From Crossiella sp. S99.2 (GTDB taxonomy: Bacteria > Actinomycetota > Actinomycetes > Mycobacteriales > Pseudonocardiaceae): a stretch of 64,000 nt of DNA. A program made the position numbers and the translations under genes. Below the pieces are notes generated by a model. The model saw only the letters and a program-made list of their open reading frames with translations, did no database searches and was not told the origin of the DNA. Where the stretch lies: positions 558,001-622,000 of the forward strand of contig NZ_JALMDK010000003.1 in assembly GCF_023094165.1 (NCBI RefSeq), given 5' to 3'. Positions 45,601-54,006 of the stretch are shown here, in pieces; the stretch's first letter is position 1, and every line of letters begins with the position of its first letter.

Positions 45601-48473
45601 ACGACTCACAAGGGCGAGCGGTCAGGAAGACCCAGCCCTACTTCAACGAGGCCGCGGTCGACAACAACCTCTGGCGCGCCGCCGACGCCGACATCCCCGG
45701 CACCATAGTCACCCAGTACGACGGGGCGGGTAGGCAAATCGCTCAGACCTTCAACGGTGGTGGCACCCCGAAGTGGACCACCGTCAGCCAGTACGGCGGC
45801 GACCGCGTGCATGTCACCCCACCGGCGGGCGGCACTCCCACCACCACGATCACCGACTCTCGCGGGCAGACCGTGGAACTCCGGCAGTACAAGGGCTCCA
45901 CACCGACAGGCGAGTTCGACCGCACGCGCTACAGCTACACCGCCGCCGGGCGGCCAGAGTCGATGATCGATCCGGCAGGCAACACCTGGCGATTCGGACA
46001 CGATCTCCGCGGCCGTCAGGTCAGGATCGACGACCCCGACAAGGGCGAATCGACCATGACCTACGACAACGCCGACCAGCTCACCAGCATGACCGACGCC
46101 CGGGGGGTCACGCTGGTGCACAGCTACGACGACCTCGGACGTAGGACCAAGACCGAGCACCGCAAGCAGGACAACACCAGCGTCACCCTTGCCGAACGCA
46201 CCTACGACACCGCGATCGGGGGCCGCGGCCTGCTCGCGACCTCCACCCGGTTCGCGAGCGGCAAGGCGTACACCATGAAGGTCGAGGCATACGACGGCCT
46301 GGGCAACAAGGTCAGCTGGGATTGGATCATTCCTGGTGCGGAGACTGGCCTTGCCGGCACCTACAACTCGGCTGCCTCCTACAACCAGAACGGCAGTCAG
46401 CGGGCCGTGGTCTACGCCAAGGCCGGCACGCTCGCGGCCGAGACCTACAACTTCGGCTACGACGACGTCGGCAGGCCGCTCACCACCTATGCCAATCAGG
46501 TCAACATCGTGACCGACACCCAGTACACCCGCTACGGAGAGAAGCAGCGGGTACAACTGGGCGATGGTGGCAAGCGCACGTGGCTGTCGAGCTACTTCGA
46601 CGACCACAGCCGACGGCTGAAACGGACGATCATCGACGCCGAGGTCCCCCAGCCGATGCAGGCAGACCTCAACTACACCCACGACGACTCGGGCAACATC
46701 ACCACCATCGCGGATCAGTCCGGTAGCCAGTTCGTCGATGCCCAGTGTTTCAGTTATGACCACCTCCAGCGGCTCACCCGGGCCTGGACCACACCGGTCG
46801 GCTGCGCAACTGCGCCTGATGCCAAGACATTGGGCGGAGTCGCACCGTATTGGCTGTCCTACACCTACGACCCGGCAGGAAACCGGCTGACCGACACCCG
46901 GCACGCTCCCGAAGGCGAGACGGTCCGGCGCTACACCTATCCGGCTCCGGGCCAACCGAAGCCGCATCTGTTGCGATCGGTGCACACCGAAGGCTCACAG
47001 GGCCAGCGCCTGGATGAGTTCAACTACGACCAGATCGGCAACACCACCGGCCGCAAGTTGGCCAACGGCACCCAGCACATCCTGGACTGGGACGCCGAGG
47101 GACGCCTGGCCAAGAACACCGAGGGCGCCAACGTTACCGAGGCTGTTTACGACCCGGACGGCACCCGTCTCATCCGCCGGGATCCTGGCGGCTCCACCCT
47201 GTACCTGCCTGGCCAGGAGGTGCGCTTCGACAAGGCAAGCGGGCGCACCACCGTGACCCGCTACTACACCCATGCTGGACAGTCAGTGGCCATGCGAGTC
47301 GACCAGGCACTGATCTGGCTGGCTCAAGATCACCAGGGCACTGCGCAGTTCGCGGTCAACTCCGAGACGCTCAACGCAGTACGGCGCAGACAGACCCCCT
47401 TCGGTGAACCACGAGGCCCGAAGGTGGCCTTCCCTGGTGAGAAGGGCTTCGTCGGCGGCACGATTGACGCCAGCACCGAACTCATCCACATCGGCGCCCG
47501 CGAGTACGACCCGACGATCGGCCGGTTCATCTCGGTCGACCCAATCCTCAACCCCGCGGACCCGCAACAGTGGAACGGCTACAACTACGCCAACAACTCG
47601 CCGATCACCAAGTCGGACCCGACCGGCCTGGAACCGCTCATGGAGTGGTGCAAGAACGCCACTACTCCCGACTGCGCCAACCACTATTACGGCGGAAAAG
47701 TTCATGACCCCACGCTGAACACCGCTGCAGCCGAAGGCTGCAAATGGGATCGTCACTGCATCAATCAGCAGGGAAGCCGGGCGAACAAGAACCACTCGCC
47801 GAACTTCAAACCCAATCCGGGCTCACTGATGCGCGGGTTCCGCCCAGTGCTGATCATGGCCGCGGTGGTGCTCACTGACGTGGTCGTGTTCGCGGGCTGC
47901 ACTGCGATCACAGGTCCGCTTACCGCAGGCGTGTCGACGGTTGCCTGTGCCGGCGCTGCCGGCGCAGCCGGCGGCACTGTGAGCGGCGCTCTCAACGGCG
48001 GCAATGTTGGCGAGGAAGCCGCGACCGGCGCGGTCATCGGTGCCGCGACCGGTGGCCTCGCCACAGGGATCAGGAGTCTCTCGCAACGAGGCGCGGGGGC
48101 CGGCGAACGGGCCGCGGCTCAGGAGGCGGCGACGGTCGCCCATCCCAGCGGATACTCCGTCAAGGATGTAGACCGGGTACGCGACCACTTGTCAAACCCG
48201 GTCCTGGACCCCTTCGAGGCGAACGACATCATGATGGAGCGCATCAGGAACGCCCTGACTGAGGGGAAGACACTGACCGAGGCCCAAGCGAACTTCATGC
48301 GCCACGAGACGACTGAGCTGGCGCTGATGAATCAGGGCAGGTGCTACACCTGCGCACACAAGGAAGCGATGAAGACCCATCCTGTTGGCAAGAACTACGA
48401 TCTTGACCTTATTGACCGGTTCGAATCCTTTGGGCCATACATCCGCAAGATGAACGGACTGCCGCCAAGATGA
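42684..48473 (+). CDS. RHS/YD-repeat polymorphic toxin with an unrecognised C-terminal domain
   Basis: 1929 aa from the GTG at 42684, which has a textbook GGAGGAATC site; a GTG 30 nt upstream is less likely. Signal sequence around residues 25-48 (RVMCLVVLAATVQAVVSPAP). The SpvB/TcaC-like and RHS shell has many YD repeats (YDALGRTTEVWS, YDDLGRRTKTEH, YDPAGNRLTDTR) and ends in the RHS core motif YDPTIGRFISVDPILNPADP near residue 1610. After it come two hydrophobic Gly/Ala stretches (about 1720-1795), then a tail of about 115 residues with MRHETTELALMNQG, YTCAHKEAMKTHPVGKNYDL and a basic end. RHS shells encapsulate and release such tails as toxins. The tail's activity is unknown to me. The next gene overlaps by 4 nt and is its likely immunity protein. 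Confidence 0.85.
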   Translation: MGRTWQGGPGRRRGGSRNQPGWRGLARVMCLVVLAATVQAVVSPAPAVAADGPSVPLPRTGSVGVSKETMASRGQDEVGKLARNGDQPVGGANAKPGTGSYSATSLTPSASWEVSAQTGDFTWSYPLRVPPAPGGLQPELGLSYSSGTVDGLTSTTNNQASWVGDGWNMWPGYIERSYAACAESMPGSERDKPGDLCWKNDNATMSFNGSGSKLIKDDTTKVWRPRSDDGSRVERFDGVDNGDHEKQYWRVTKPDGTQYFFGSRPEAKSTWTVPVFGKNKGEACNGATFDTSWCNRAYRWNLDKVVDRFGNMLTYQYETETNSYGRNKSSAAASYIRGGWLARADYGLRSDQNVPAVGSVVFETTDRCVPGSECKLEKPQNLPDVPLGLKCDDAKCKDKWSPTFWSTKRLDKIITKVRRGTELTDVDSWTLKHELPDPGDGERAALWLRSIIHTGHVGGAPISLPEVTFEGVRKPNRASTDSGNAALIRFRMNAIVSESGGVTSIKYRDPDCVGSTMPAKPEFNTLLCYPVRWSAPGGTERTDYFHKYVVESVSNHDQISSSVADVVSYEYHDGAAWHGDESDIVTDVKKTWTDFRGFGRVTIRKGSGHDGPKTKTQQVFYRGMHGDKLPSGKREASVTDSEKGKENDEDWLNGVLREQLVFDGDTDRVVSKTITEPVWQGPTAARGELKAYIVRPGVVRAYTALEAGGWRATRTETDYDDRGLAKQVNDLGDIGTATDDRCARTTYARNTDTWLLTLPVRVESVSVHCGATPVFPGHSLSDVRSSYDGRNPGEPPIRGTLTKVEVAGERPAVGPDYVTVSTATYDTYGRPLKTTDALNRASTLAYLPESGGPVTQSTTTNALGHTTATTLEPAWGQPLKVVDANRRVTEMTYDALGRTTEVWSPMRARTKGRGSAYYSYEVRRDGPNVVTTTSLGPNGNYTSSNILYDGLLRTRQSQAPAVGGGRLISDVRYDSQGRAVRKTQPYFNEAAVDNNLWRAADADIPGTIVTQYDGAGRQIAQTFNGGGTPKWTTVSQYGGDRVHVTPPAGGTPTTTITDSRGQTVELRQYKGSTPTGEFDRTRYSYTAAGRPESMIDPAGNTWRFGHDLRGRQVRIDDPDKGESTMTYDNADQLTSMTDARGVTLVHSYDDLGRRTKTEHRKQDNTSVTLAERTYDTAIGGRGLLATSTRFASGKAYTMKVEAYDGLGNKVSWDWIIPGAETGLAGTYNSAASYNQNGSQRAVVYAKAGTLAAETYNFGYDDVGRPLTTYANQVNIVTDTQYTRYGEKQRVQLGDGGKRTWLSSYFDDHSRRLKRTIIDAEVPQPMQADLNYTHDDSGNITTIADQSGSQFVDAQCFSYDHLQRLTRAWTTPVGCATAPDAKTLGGVAPYWLSYTYDPAGNRLTDTRHAPEGETVRRYTYPAPGQPKPHLLRSVHTEGSQGQRLDEFNYDQIGNTTGRKLANGTQHILDWDAEGRLAKNTEGANVTEAVYDPDGTRLIRRDPGGSTLYLPGQEVRFDKASGRTTVTRYYTHAGQSVAMRVDQALIWLAQDHQGTAQFAVNSETLNAVRRRQTPFGEPRGPKVAFPGEKGFVGGTIDASTELIHIGAREYDPTIGRFISVDPILNPADPQQWNGYNYANNSPITKSDPTGLEPLMEWCKNATTPDCANHYYGGKVHDPTLNTAAAEGCKWDRHCINQQGSRANKNHSPNFKPNPGSLMRGFRPVLIMAAVVLTDVVVFAGCTAITGPLTAGVSTVACAGAAGAAGGTVSGALNGGNVGEEAATGAVIGAATGGLATGIRSLSQRGAGAGERAAAQEAATVAHPSGYSVKDVDRVRDHLSNPVLDPFEANDIMMERIRNALTEGKTLTEAQANFMRHETTELALMNQGRCYTCAHKEAMKTHPVGKNYDLDLIDRFESFGPYIRKMNGLPPR

Positions 48474-49033
48474 TCACTGTCGACGTGTCGCGGCACGGCC
48501 TGGTCGCCGTGGAACTGCACCAGGACGAGCCACGCGCGATCTACCAGACTGTCGAGAAACTGTCCGGGGCAAGACCAGCACTCGTCGGCGATGGGGTGCC
48601 GACAGTGCGGGCGATGGTCGAGGTGCAGCGCCGGTTCGGCGGCATAGCCCCCCGTGCGGTGCTGGGCGGAGAGTTCACCGCCCAGCACCGCACGGAAACC
48701 GCCGTCGAGGTCCTGGGGGGAATGTCCTACGATACGCTGGTCGCGGCCTCGACTGGCCCGGCGGTGCCGAGCAGGCTGAGTCCGAACTGGCCGTACATCG
48801 CCGGCCTTCCAGCCGAGTTCGCCACATCCGTGCTGTCCGTCCTGACCGGTGACCCGGCTTCGCCGACACTGCCACCTGGCGTGCTTCGGCTGGATCGGGC
48901 CGCTTTTGACGAGATCGAGTCCTCCTCGGCGGTGTTCGCTCAGGCGAGCGCGGTATTGGACTGCGCCATCTCCGCTGCCGTACGCGGCCTCGACGTTGAC
49001 CACGAGGTTCGAAAGCTGGTGAGCACTTGGTGA
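48470..49033 (+). CDS. Putative immunity protein for the RHS toxin
   Basis: 187 aa. The ATG overlaps the RHS stop codon (ATGA), so expression is coupled. No signal peptide. It begins with a hydrophobic strand (ITVDVSRHGLVAVELHQDEP) and is helical later; the C-terminal QASAVLDCAISAAVRGLD precedes a short charged tail. No family is recognised. Immunity proteins in RHS systems are small, fast evolving and encoded directly after the toxin, which fits. Assignment rests on position and coupling. Confidence 0.6.
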   Translation: MITVDVSRHGLVAVELHQDEPRAIYQTVEKLSGARPALVGDGVPTVRAMVEVQRRFGGIAPRAVLGGEFTAQHRTETAVEVLGGMSYDTLVAASTGPAVPSRLSPNWPYIAGLPAEFATSVLSVLTGDPASPTLPPGVLRLDRAAFDEIESSSAVFAQASAVLDCAISAAVRGLDVDHEVRKLVSTW

Positions 49034-49471
49034 GCGATCCAGTTCAGGTGATCGGATCGCCTGTGCACAGGGCGCCGTCGACGCACTGGTTCCGTCGCTG
49101 TCACCTATGGACAGACTGATTACGAAGACGGAGCGGCATCGGAGCAATTGTCGCCCGGACCTTCGAGGTTCGGATTTGGCCGGTTGCCGCACGTACCGAC
49201 CCGGCGCAGCAACCAGGCCGATGGAGGTGTGCCGCCACGGCTTCCGCCACAGCCCAGTTGTTCAGGCCCACAAGCGCGTTCTGGTGCGGTCGCGCAGGCA
49301 TCTGACCCGCAGATGGGCTTCGACTTGGTCCTCAGGGGTGCTCGCTGGCGTATCGCCCCTGGTACCAGGTCTTGCAGAGTTCGCGTAACGCAGGCAAGTC
49401 GAAGCCCGCTCAGTCGCTGACGCCCTGGCCGCGGAGTCGGCAGCTGGTAGTCGGTGGTGACCCAGCCGAAC
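49034..49471. other. 438-bp stretch without a supported gene
   Basis: Lies between the immunity gene and the recombinase remnant. The small ORFs have no recognisable content. It probably holds the lost 5' part of the recombinase gene, eroded or deleted, but I could not align it by eye with 33823-34740. Confidence 0.4.
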
Positions 49472-50080
49472 CTGGTGGCAGGGGCGCCGGAAAGGTGAGT
49501 GTGAATCTGGTGCAGGAGTGGGAGGTCTCGGAGAGTCTGGCTCACGTCCCGTTGGTGGATGAGGCCACGTTCGTTGCGATTCAGGGAATCCGGGCTGGTC
49601 GGCTCACCAAGGACGGCGACAGACGAGAGTACGCGTTGGCCGGGTTGGTGGTGCGCGGGGTGTGTGGTCGTCGGATGGACGCTCACTGGGTTCACAACCG
49701 GCCCGGCTATCGATGCCGCCGGTTACACCACCGGCACGCCCCGGCCCGGTGAGGCGGCTCACAACACCTACGTCCGTGAGGACCAGCTCTTCGAGGTGCC
49801 ACCCTGCCTGTTCGGAGACCCCCAGACCGCTGAGGCAGTACCGCTCAGCGCCGCCGAGCACCCTCGTCGGCACGGGCTGGAGATCGTCTGTGGCTACCAG
49901 AGTCGACATCTCAGGCGGACAGCACAGCCAGAGATCATCAGCCCGTTAGCCACACTCGGCCAAGCAGCCCTCGGTCTGGACTGGAAGCCAGACGCTGCCC
50001 AGACAGATCGTTCCGCATCTGTAGTGATCAGGACCCGGGATGCGCTATCACCGGATCATGAGCAACTCGCCTCGACGTCG
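49472..50080 (+). pseudogene. Serine recombinase remnant, relative of the 33823 gene
   Basis: Starts at GGRGAGKVSVNLVQEWEVSE and follows the C-terminal half of the intact recombinase closely (LAHVPLVDEATFVAIQGIRA, a RLTKDGDRREYALAGL segment). In the zinc ribbon, one Cys-bearing position reads RGVCGRRMDAHWVH in place of CGVCGRR. A 2-nt loss at about 49720 shifts the frame, after which YTTGTPRPGEAAHNTYVRED continues to SVVIRTRDAL. The N-terminal catalytic domain is absent. It ends 40 nt before the tRNA, the usual site of an integrase gene in an inserted element. Confidence 0.8.
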
Positions 50081-50119
50081 ACCTACCCGACGGACTTGAG
50101 AATCCGTGGGGTAATGGAG

Positions 50120-50202
50120 TGTCCGAGGGGGGACTTGAACCCCCACCCCCTTTCGGGGACTAGCACCTCAAGCTAGCGCGTCTGCCATTCCGCCACCCGG
50201 AC
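50120..50202 (-). tRNA. tRNA-Leu (anticodon GAG)
   Basis: Complete cloverleaf on the minus strand. Acceptor GTCCGGG pairs with CTCGGAC (one G-T), and the discriminator A lies at 50120. The anticodon stem CTAGC/GCTAG encloses the loop TTGAGGT, giving anticodon GAG. There is a long variable arm (tcccCGAAAgggg) as expected of class II tRNA-Leu, and a GGGGG/CCCCC T-arm with TTCAAGT loop. CCA is not encoded. Its 3' end faces the accessory region and is duplicated at 8221 and 30469. Confidence 0.95.
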
Positions 50203-50309
50203 TTGGCGGTGTCCCGCCAGGCAGGAGAAGGTTAGCTGATCAACTGGCGCGGGTCCAAATCAGCTGGGATGGGCGGGTCTGGTGGGGGTTGCGGTGATAG
50301 AAAGGCCTG

Positions 50310-51644
50310 GTGAGCGAGCATCGGGTAGCCGGGAGTCAGCGGGTCGCCGAGGACGAGGTGGTCAGCCTCGCCAGTGAGTTGATTCGGATCGACAGCACCA
50401 ATACGGGGGATCCTGCCACTCTCGTGGGTGAGCGGGCGGCGGCGGAGTATGTCGCCGCGCAGCTGGCCGATGTGGGGTTCGAGACGACCTATGTCGAGTC
50501 GGGGGCCCGGGGGCGGGGGAACGTGGTGGCCCGGTTGGCCGGGGCTGATCCCAGCCGGGGGGCGTTGCTGGTGCATGGGCATCTGGATGTGGTGCCGGCT
50601 GATGCTTCCGAGTGGTCTGTGCATCCGTTCTCGGGGGCGGTGCAGGACGGGTATGTGTGGGGGCGGGGGGCTGTTGACATGAAGGACATGGTGGCCATGA
50701 CGGTGGCCACCGCGCGGCGGTTGAAGCGGGACGGGGTGGTGCCGCCGCGGGACATCGTGTTCGCGTTCCTGGCTGATGAGGAGGCCGGTGGGCTGCAGGG
50801 CGCGCAGTGGCTGGTGGATCATCGGCCGGAGTTGTTCGAGGGGGTTACCGAGGCCATTGGGGAGGTCGGCGGGTTCTCGATCACTGTCAAGGACGGGGTT
50901 CGGGCCTATCTGATCGAGACCGCGGAGAAGGGCATTGCCTGGATGCGGTTGCGGGTTCGGGCCCGCGCGGGGCACGGGTCGATGGTGCATGAGGACAACG
51001 CGGTCACCAAGCTGGCGGAGGCGGTGGCGCGGTTGGGGCGGCATCGGTTCCCGATCGTGATGACGGATTCGGTGCGGGAGTTCCTGGCCGGGATCAGTGA
51101 GCTGACGGGGCTGGAGTTCCCGGAGGACGATCTCGATGGGACCGTGGCGAAGCTGGGGAACATGGCCCGGATGATCGGGGCGACCTTGCGGGACACGGCG
51201 AATCCGACGATGTTGGACGCCGGGTACAAGGCCAACGTCATCCCGAGCATGGCCGAGGCCACGGTGGACTGCCGGATCCTGCCGGGACGCCAGGCGGCGT
51301 TCGAGCGGGAACTGGACGCGGTGCTCGGGCCGGAGGTGGAGCGGGAGTGGATCGCGAGTCTGCCCGCGGTGGAGACGACCTTCGACGGGGCGCTGGTGGA
51401 CACCATGTCGGCCTCGATCCTGGCCGAGGATCCGGGGGCGAAGCTGGTGCCCTACATGCTCTCCGGCGGTACGGACGCGAAGGCGTTCAGCCGGATGGGG
51501 ATTCGCTGCTTCGGGTTCGCGCCGTTGCGGTTGCCGGCGGATCTGGACTTCTCCGCGCTCTTCCACGGGGTGGACGAGCGGGTGCCGGTGGACGCGCTGC
51601 AGTTCGGCACCCGGGTGCTGGACCGGTTCCTGCGCAACTGCTGA
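50310..51644 (+). CDS. M20 family metallopeptidase
   Basis: 444 aa with a GTG start preceded by gatagaaagg. Zinc ligands and catalytic residues of M20/ArgE-DapE peptidases are present in order: LLVHGHLDVVPAD (His ligand, Asp), a GRGAVDMKD segment (bridging Asp), FLADEEAGG (catalytic Glu and ligand Glu), and the C-terminal FSALFHGVDERVPV (His ligand). The dimerisation/lid domain lies at about 200-330 (RARAGHGSMVHEDNAV). M20 enzymes remove N-acyl groups or cleave dipeptides; the exact substrate is not readable from sequence. First gene beyond the tRNA insertion site, convergent with the TetR gene. Likely chromosomal core. Confidence 0.9.
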   Translation: MSEHRVAGSQRVAEDEVVSLASELIRIDSTNTGDPATLVGERAAAEYVAAQLADVGFETTYVESGARGRGNVVARLAGADPSRGALLVHGHLDVVPADASEWSVHPFSGAVQDGYVWGRGAVDMKDMVAMTVATARRLKRDGVVPPRDIVFAFLADEEAGGLQGAQWLVDHRPELFEGVTEAIGEVGGFSITVKDGVRAYLIETAEKGIAWMRLRVRARAGHGSMVHEDNAVTKLAEAVARLGRHRFPIVMTDSVREFLAGISELTGLEFPEDDLDGTVAKLGNMARMIGATLRDTANPTMLDAGYKANVIPSMAEATVDCRILPGRQAAFERELDAVLGPEVEREWIASLPAVETTFDGALVDTMSASILAEDPGAKLVPYMLSGGTDAKAFSRMGIRCFGFAPLRLPADLDFSALFHGVDERVPVDALQFGTRVLDRFLRNC

Positions 51645-51668
51645 GCAGGGTGGGAACGGTGGCGTTCC

Positions 51669-52295
51669 TCATGGACTGAGGATCGCCACCGTGAGGTCGG
51701 TGAGGTGTTCGGCCAGCGGGTCGGGTGGGTCCGTCTGGCCGCGGGTGAGCCAGTCGATGACGATTTCGCTGATGCCGGCGACCGCGGCCAGCAGCAGGCG
51801 GTCGTGGCGTAACCGGTCGGGTGGGCGGTCCGCGATCCGGCGGACCAGGCGGCCCAGCAACTCGGCGTCGCGGCGCAGGGTGGCCCGGCGGCGGGACTCC
51901 ATCCGCGGGGCGTTGAGGTAGATGACCCTGGCCCGGTCCGGGTGGTCCAGCAGGCGGCGCACCAGGGTGGTCATCATCGGGGCGAGCAGGTCGGTCAGGG
52001 TCGCCGGGTTCTTGGGGGCGGCGGTGGTGATCTCGTTGAGCAGCCAGTCGTTCTGCTCGCGGTGGACCTGGCGGAGCAGCTCCTGGCGGTCGGTGAAGTA
52101 GTCGTAGAAGTAGCGCTTGGCCACCTTCGCCTGCGCGCACACCTCGGCCACCGTCACCGCGTCGTACTCCCGGGCGGCGAAGAGCCGGACCGCGGCGGTG
52201 ACGATCCGCTCCCGCCGGTCGGCCTCGCGTTCCCGCCGGGACCGACCGCCGTAGGTCTCGCCCCGCCTGGCCACTGCCTGCACTGGTTTGGCCAC
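51669..52295 (-). CDS. TetR-family transcriptional regulator
   Basis: 208 aa with a GTG start. N-terminal HTH: RIVTAAVRLFAAREYDAVTV followed by an AEVCAQAKVAKRYFYDYFTD recognition helix region. The C-terminal ligand domain is helical (LTDLLAPMMTTLVRRLLDHP). It is divergently arranged with the MFS transporter at 52389, the standard layout in which the regulator represses its own gene and the exporter until an inducer binds. Inducer unknown. Confidence 0.85.
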   Translation of the reverse strand: MAKPVQAVARRGETYGGRSRREREADRRERIVTAAVRLFAAREYDAVTVAEVCAQAKVAKRYFYDYFTDRQELLRQVHREQNDWLLNEITTAAPKNPATLTDLLAPMMTTLVRRLLDHPDRARVIYLNAPRMESRRRATLRRDAELLGRLVRRIADRPPDRLRHDRLLLAAVAGISEIVIDWLTRGQTDPPDPLAEHLTDLTVAILSP

Positions 52296-52388
52296 TTTTC
52301 GCCCTTACCTGGATGCCTGTCCATCGCCTACGTTAGTCCTCCCCACGCAGTGCGGAACGACGATGTTCCAGATGCACTTGGAGGAACC

Positions 52389-53732
52389 ATGGCGGCGAAG
52401 GACAACCGGACCGACGCTTTACTCGCCAGCCCGCCGGGCCGGGGGGTGTCCAGCCCCGGGGGCATCCTCAGTCTGCTGTTCGCGGCCAACCTGCTCAACT
52501 TCTACGACCGGACCATCCCGGCCATCGTGGTGGAGCCGCTCAAGGCCGAGTTCCTCCTGACCGACACCCACATCGGCGTGCTCAGCGGCGCGTTCACCGT
52601 GGTCTACGCGCTGTTCGGTATCCCGCTGGGCCGGCTGGCCGACCGCGGTTCGCGGCGCACCATCCTGGTCACCGGGCTGCTTTTCTGGAGCCTGCTCACC
52701 GCGGCGACCGGCCTGGTGGGCGGGTTCATCAGTCTGCTGGTGGTGCGGATGCTGGTCGGGGTGGGTGAGGCGAGCTTCGCGCCGGCGGCCAACTCGGTGC
52801 TGGCCGACCTCTATCCGGCGCGGCGCCGGGCCCGCGCCACCGCGTTGCTGCAGCTCGGGTTGCCGCTGGGGCTGGTGCTGGCCTTCTTCACGGTCGGGCC
52901 GATCACCGAGCTGTCCGGCACCTGGCGCACCGCGTTCTTCATCGCCGCCGTGCCGGGGCTGTTCGTCGCGGCGCTGATGCTGTTCATCCGCGAACCCGCC
53001 CGCGGCGCCGCCGAACCGGTCGCGCCGCCGCCGGGTGTGGTGGCCCAGGCCTTCCGCAAGGTGCTGCGGATCCGGACGCTGTGGTGGCTGACCCTGGCCG
53101 GGGTCGGCGCGCAGATCGCGGCCTATGCGGTGGCGACCTTCAGCGTGCCGCTGTTCCAGCGCTACTTCGGCACCACCCTGGCCACCGGCGGCATGCTCAC
53201 CGGCGTGGTGATCGGCCTGACCGGGCTGGCTGGACTCGTCATCGGCGGCAAGCTCGCCGACCGGGCCAGCCGCCACTCCCCCGCCGGCCGCGTCTACACC
53301 GGCGCGATCGCGCTGCTGCTGGCCGCGCCGCTGACCTTCGCCGCGCTCTCCCTGGGCCCGGACTCGGTTGGCTGGTTCGTGCTGCTGTTCTCGGCGGGCT
53401 GGCTGTTGCAGTACATGTACTACACCTCGGTCTACCCGGCGCTGGCCGATGTGGTCGAGCCGCGGTTGCGGGCCACCGCGATCTCGGTCTTCTTCGCCGC
53501 CTTCTACCTGCTGGGCGGGTTCACCGGGCCGGTGATCGCGGGTGCGCTCTCGGACCGGTTCGCCGCGGCGGCGGTCGGGCTGAGCCCGGCGCGGGCGGCG
53601 GCGGAGGGGCTGAGTCAGAGCCTGATGATCGTGATCCCGCTGGGTCTGCTGCTGACCTCGATCGGGCTGTTCGGCGCGGCGCGCAAGGTCACCGCGGACA
53701 GCGCGCGGATGCGGGCCGAGACCGGGGGCTGA
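52389..53732 (+). CDS. MFS transporter, spinster-like
   Basis: 447 aa from the ATG at 52389 with a GGAGGAACC site; the much longer open frame upstream crosses the TetR gene and is not real. Twelve TM segments are expected. After TM1 the NLLNFYDRTIPAIVVEPLKA stretch and the loop GRLADRGSRRTILVTGLLFW carry the MFS motif A. GVGEASFAPAANSVLADLYP resembles the spinster/Spns and hexuronate branches. Probably an exporter of a small organic molecule or drug controlled by the divergent TetR protein. A strong hairpin follows the stop. Confidence 0.85.
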   Translation: MAAKDNRTDALLASPPGRGVSSPGGILSLLFAANLLNFYDRTIPAIVVEPLKAEFLLTDTHIGVLSGAFTVVYALFGIPLGRLADRGSRRTILVTGLLFWSLLTAATGLVGGFISLLVVRMLVGVGEASFAPAANSVLADLYPARRRARATALLQLGLPLGLVLAFFTVGPITELSGTWRTAFFIAAVPGLFVAALMLFIREPARGAAEPVAPPPGVVAQAFRKVLRIRTLWWLTLAGVGAQIAAYAVATFSVPLFQRYFGTTLATGGMLTGVVIGLTGLAGLVIGGKLADRASRHSPAGRVYTGAIALLLAAPLTFAALSLGPDSVGWFVLLFSAGWLLQYMYYTSVYPALADVVEPRLRATAISVFFAAFYLLGGFTGPVIAGALSDRFAAAAVGLSPARAAAEGLSQSLMIVIPLGLLLTSIGLFGAARKVTADSARMRAETGG

Positions 53733-53742
53733 GCCGGCGGAG

Positions 53743-53786
53743 GGACGCCCGGCCGGCGCGCGGCGGTGCGCCGGTGCCGGGCGTCC
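53743..53786 (+). terminator. Terminator hairpin after the MFS gene
   Basis: GGACGCCCGGC (53743-53753) pairs perfectly with GCCGGGCGTCC (53776-53786), and the 22-nt GC-rich segment between them can fold further. It starts 11 nt past the stop codon. Confidence 0.7.
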
Positions 53787-54006
53787 GCACCGCCTGACCG
53801 CAGGACGGCGGCGGTTTTGACGCCCAGGCGCGATGGAGGCGACAACCGCGTCCAGCGAGCGTCAAGCCCTGCGGGCAGATCCAGGGTGCTTCGGCATCAG
53901 GTGAACAACTCCCTGATTGCGGATACTGTATGCCGCTTGGCAACCACGCGGGCGGATCTGCCCGCAAGGGGCAGCAAAGCAGGCCCGAAGTGTCATGCTG
54001 GGAGCC

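Noticed and set aside
50232..51566. 444-aa minus-strand ORF over the M20 peptidase
   Set aside because: The plus strand encodes an M20 enzyme with all metal ligands; the minus ORF is Pro/His/Arg-rich without motifs.
53743..53786. Hairpin considered as a regulatory RNA for the 54007 gene
   Set aside because: It directly follows the MFS stop codon and lies 220 nt before the next start; a plain terminator explains it.
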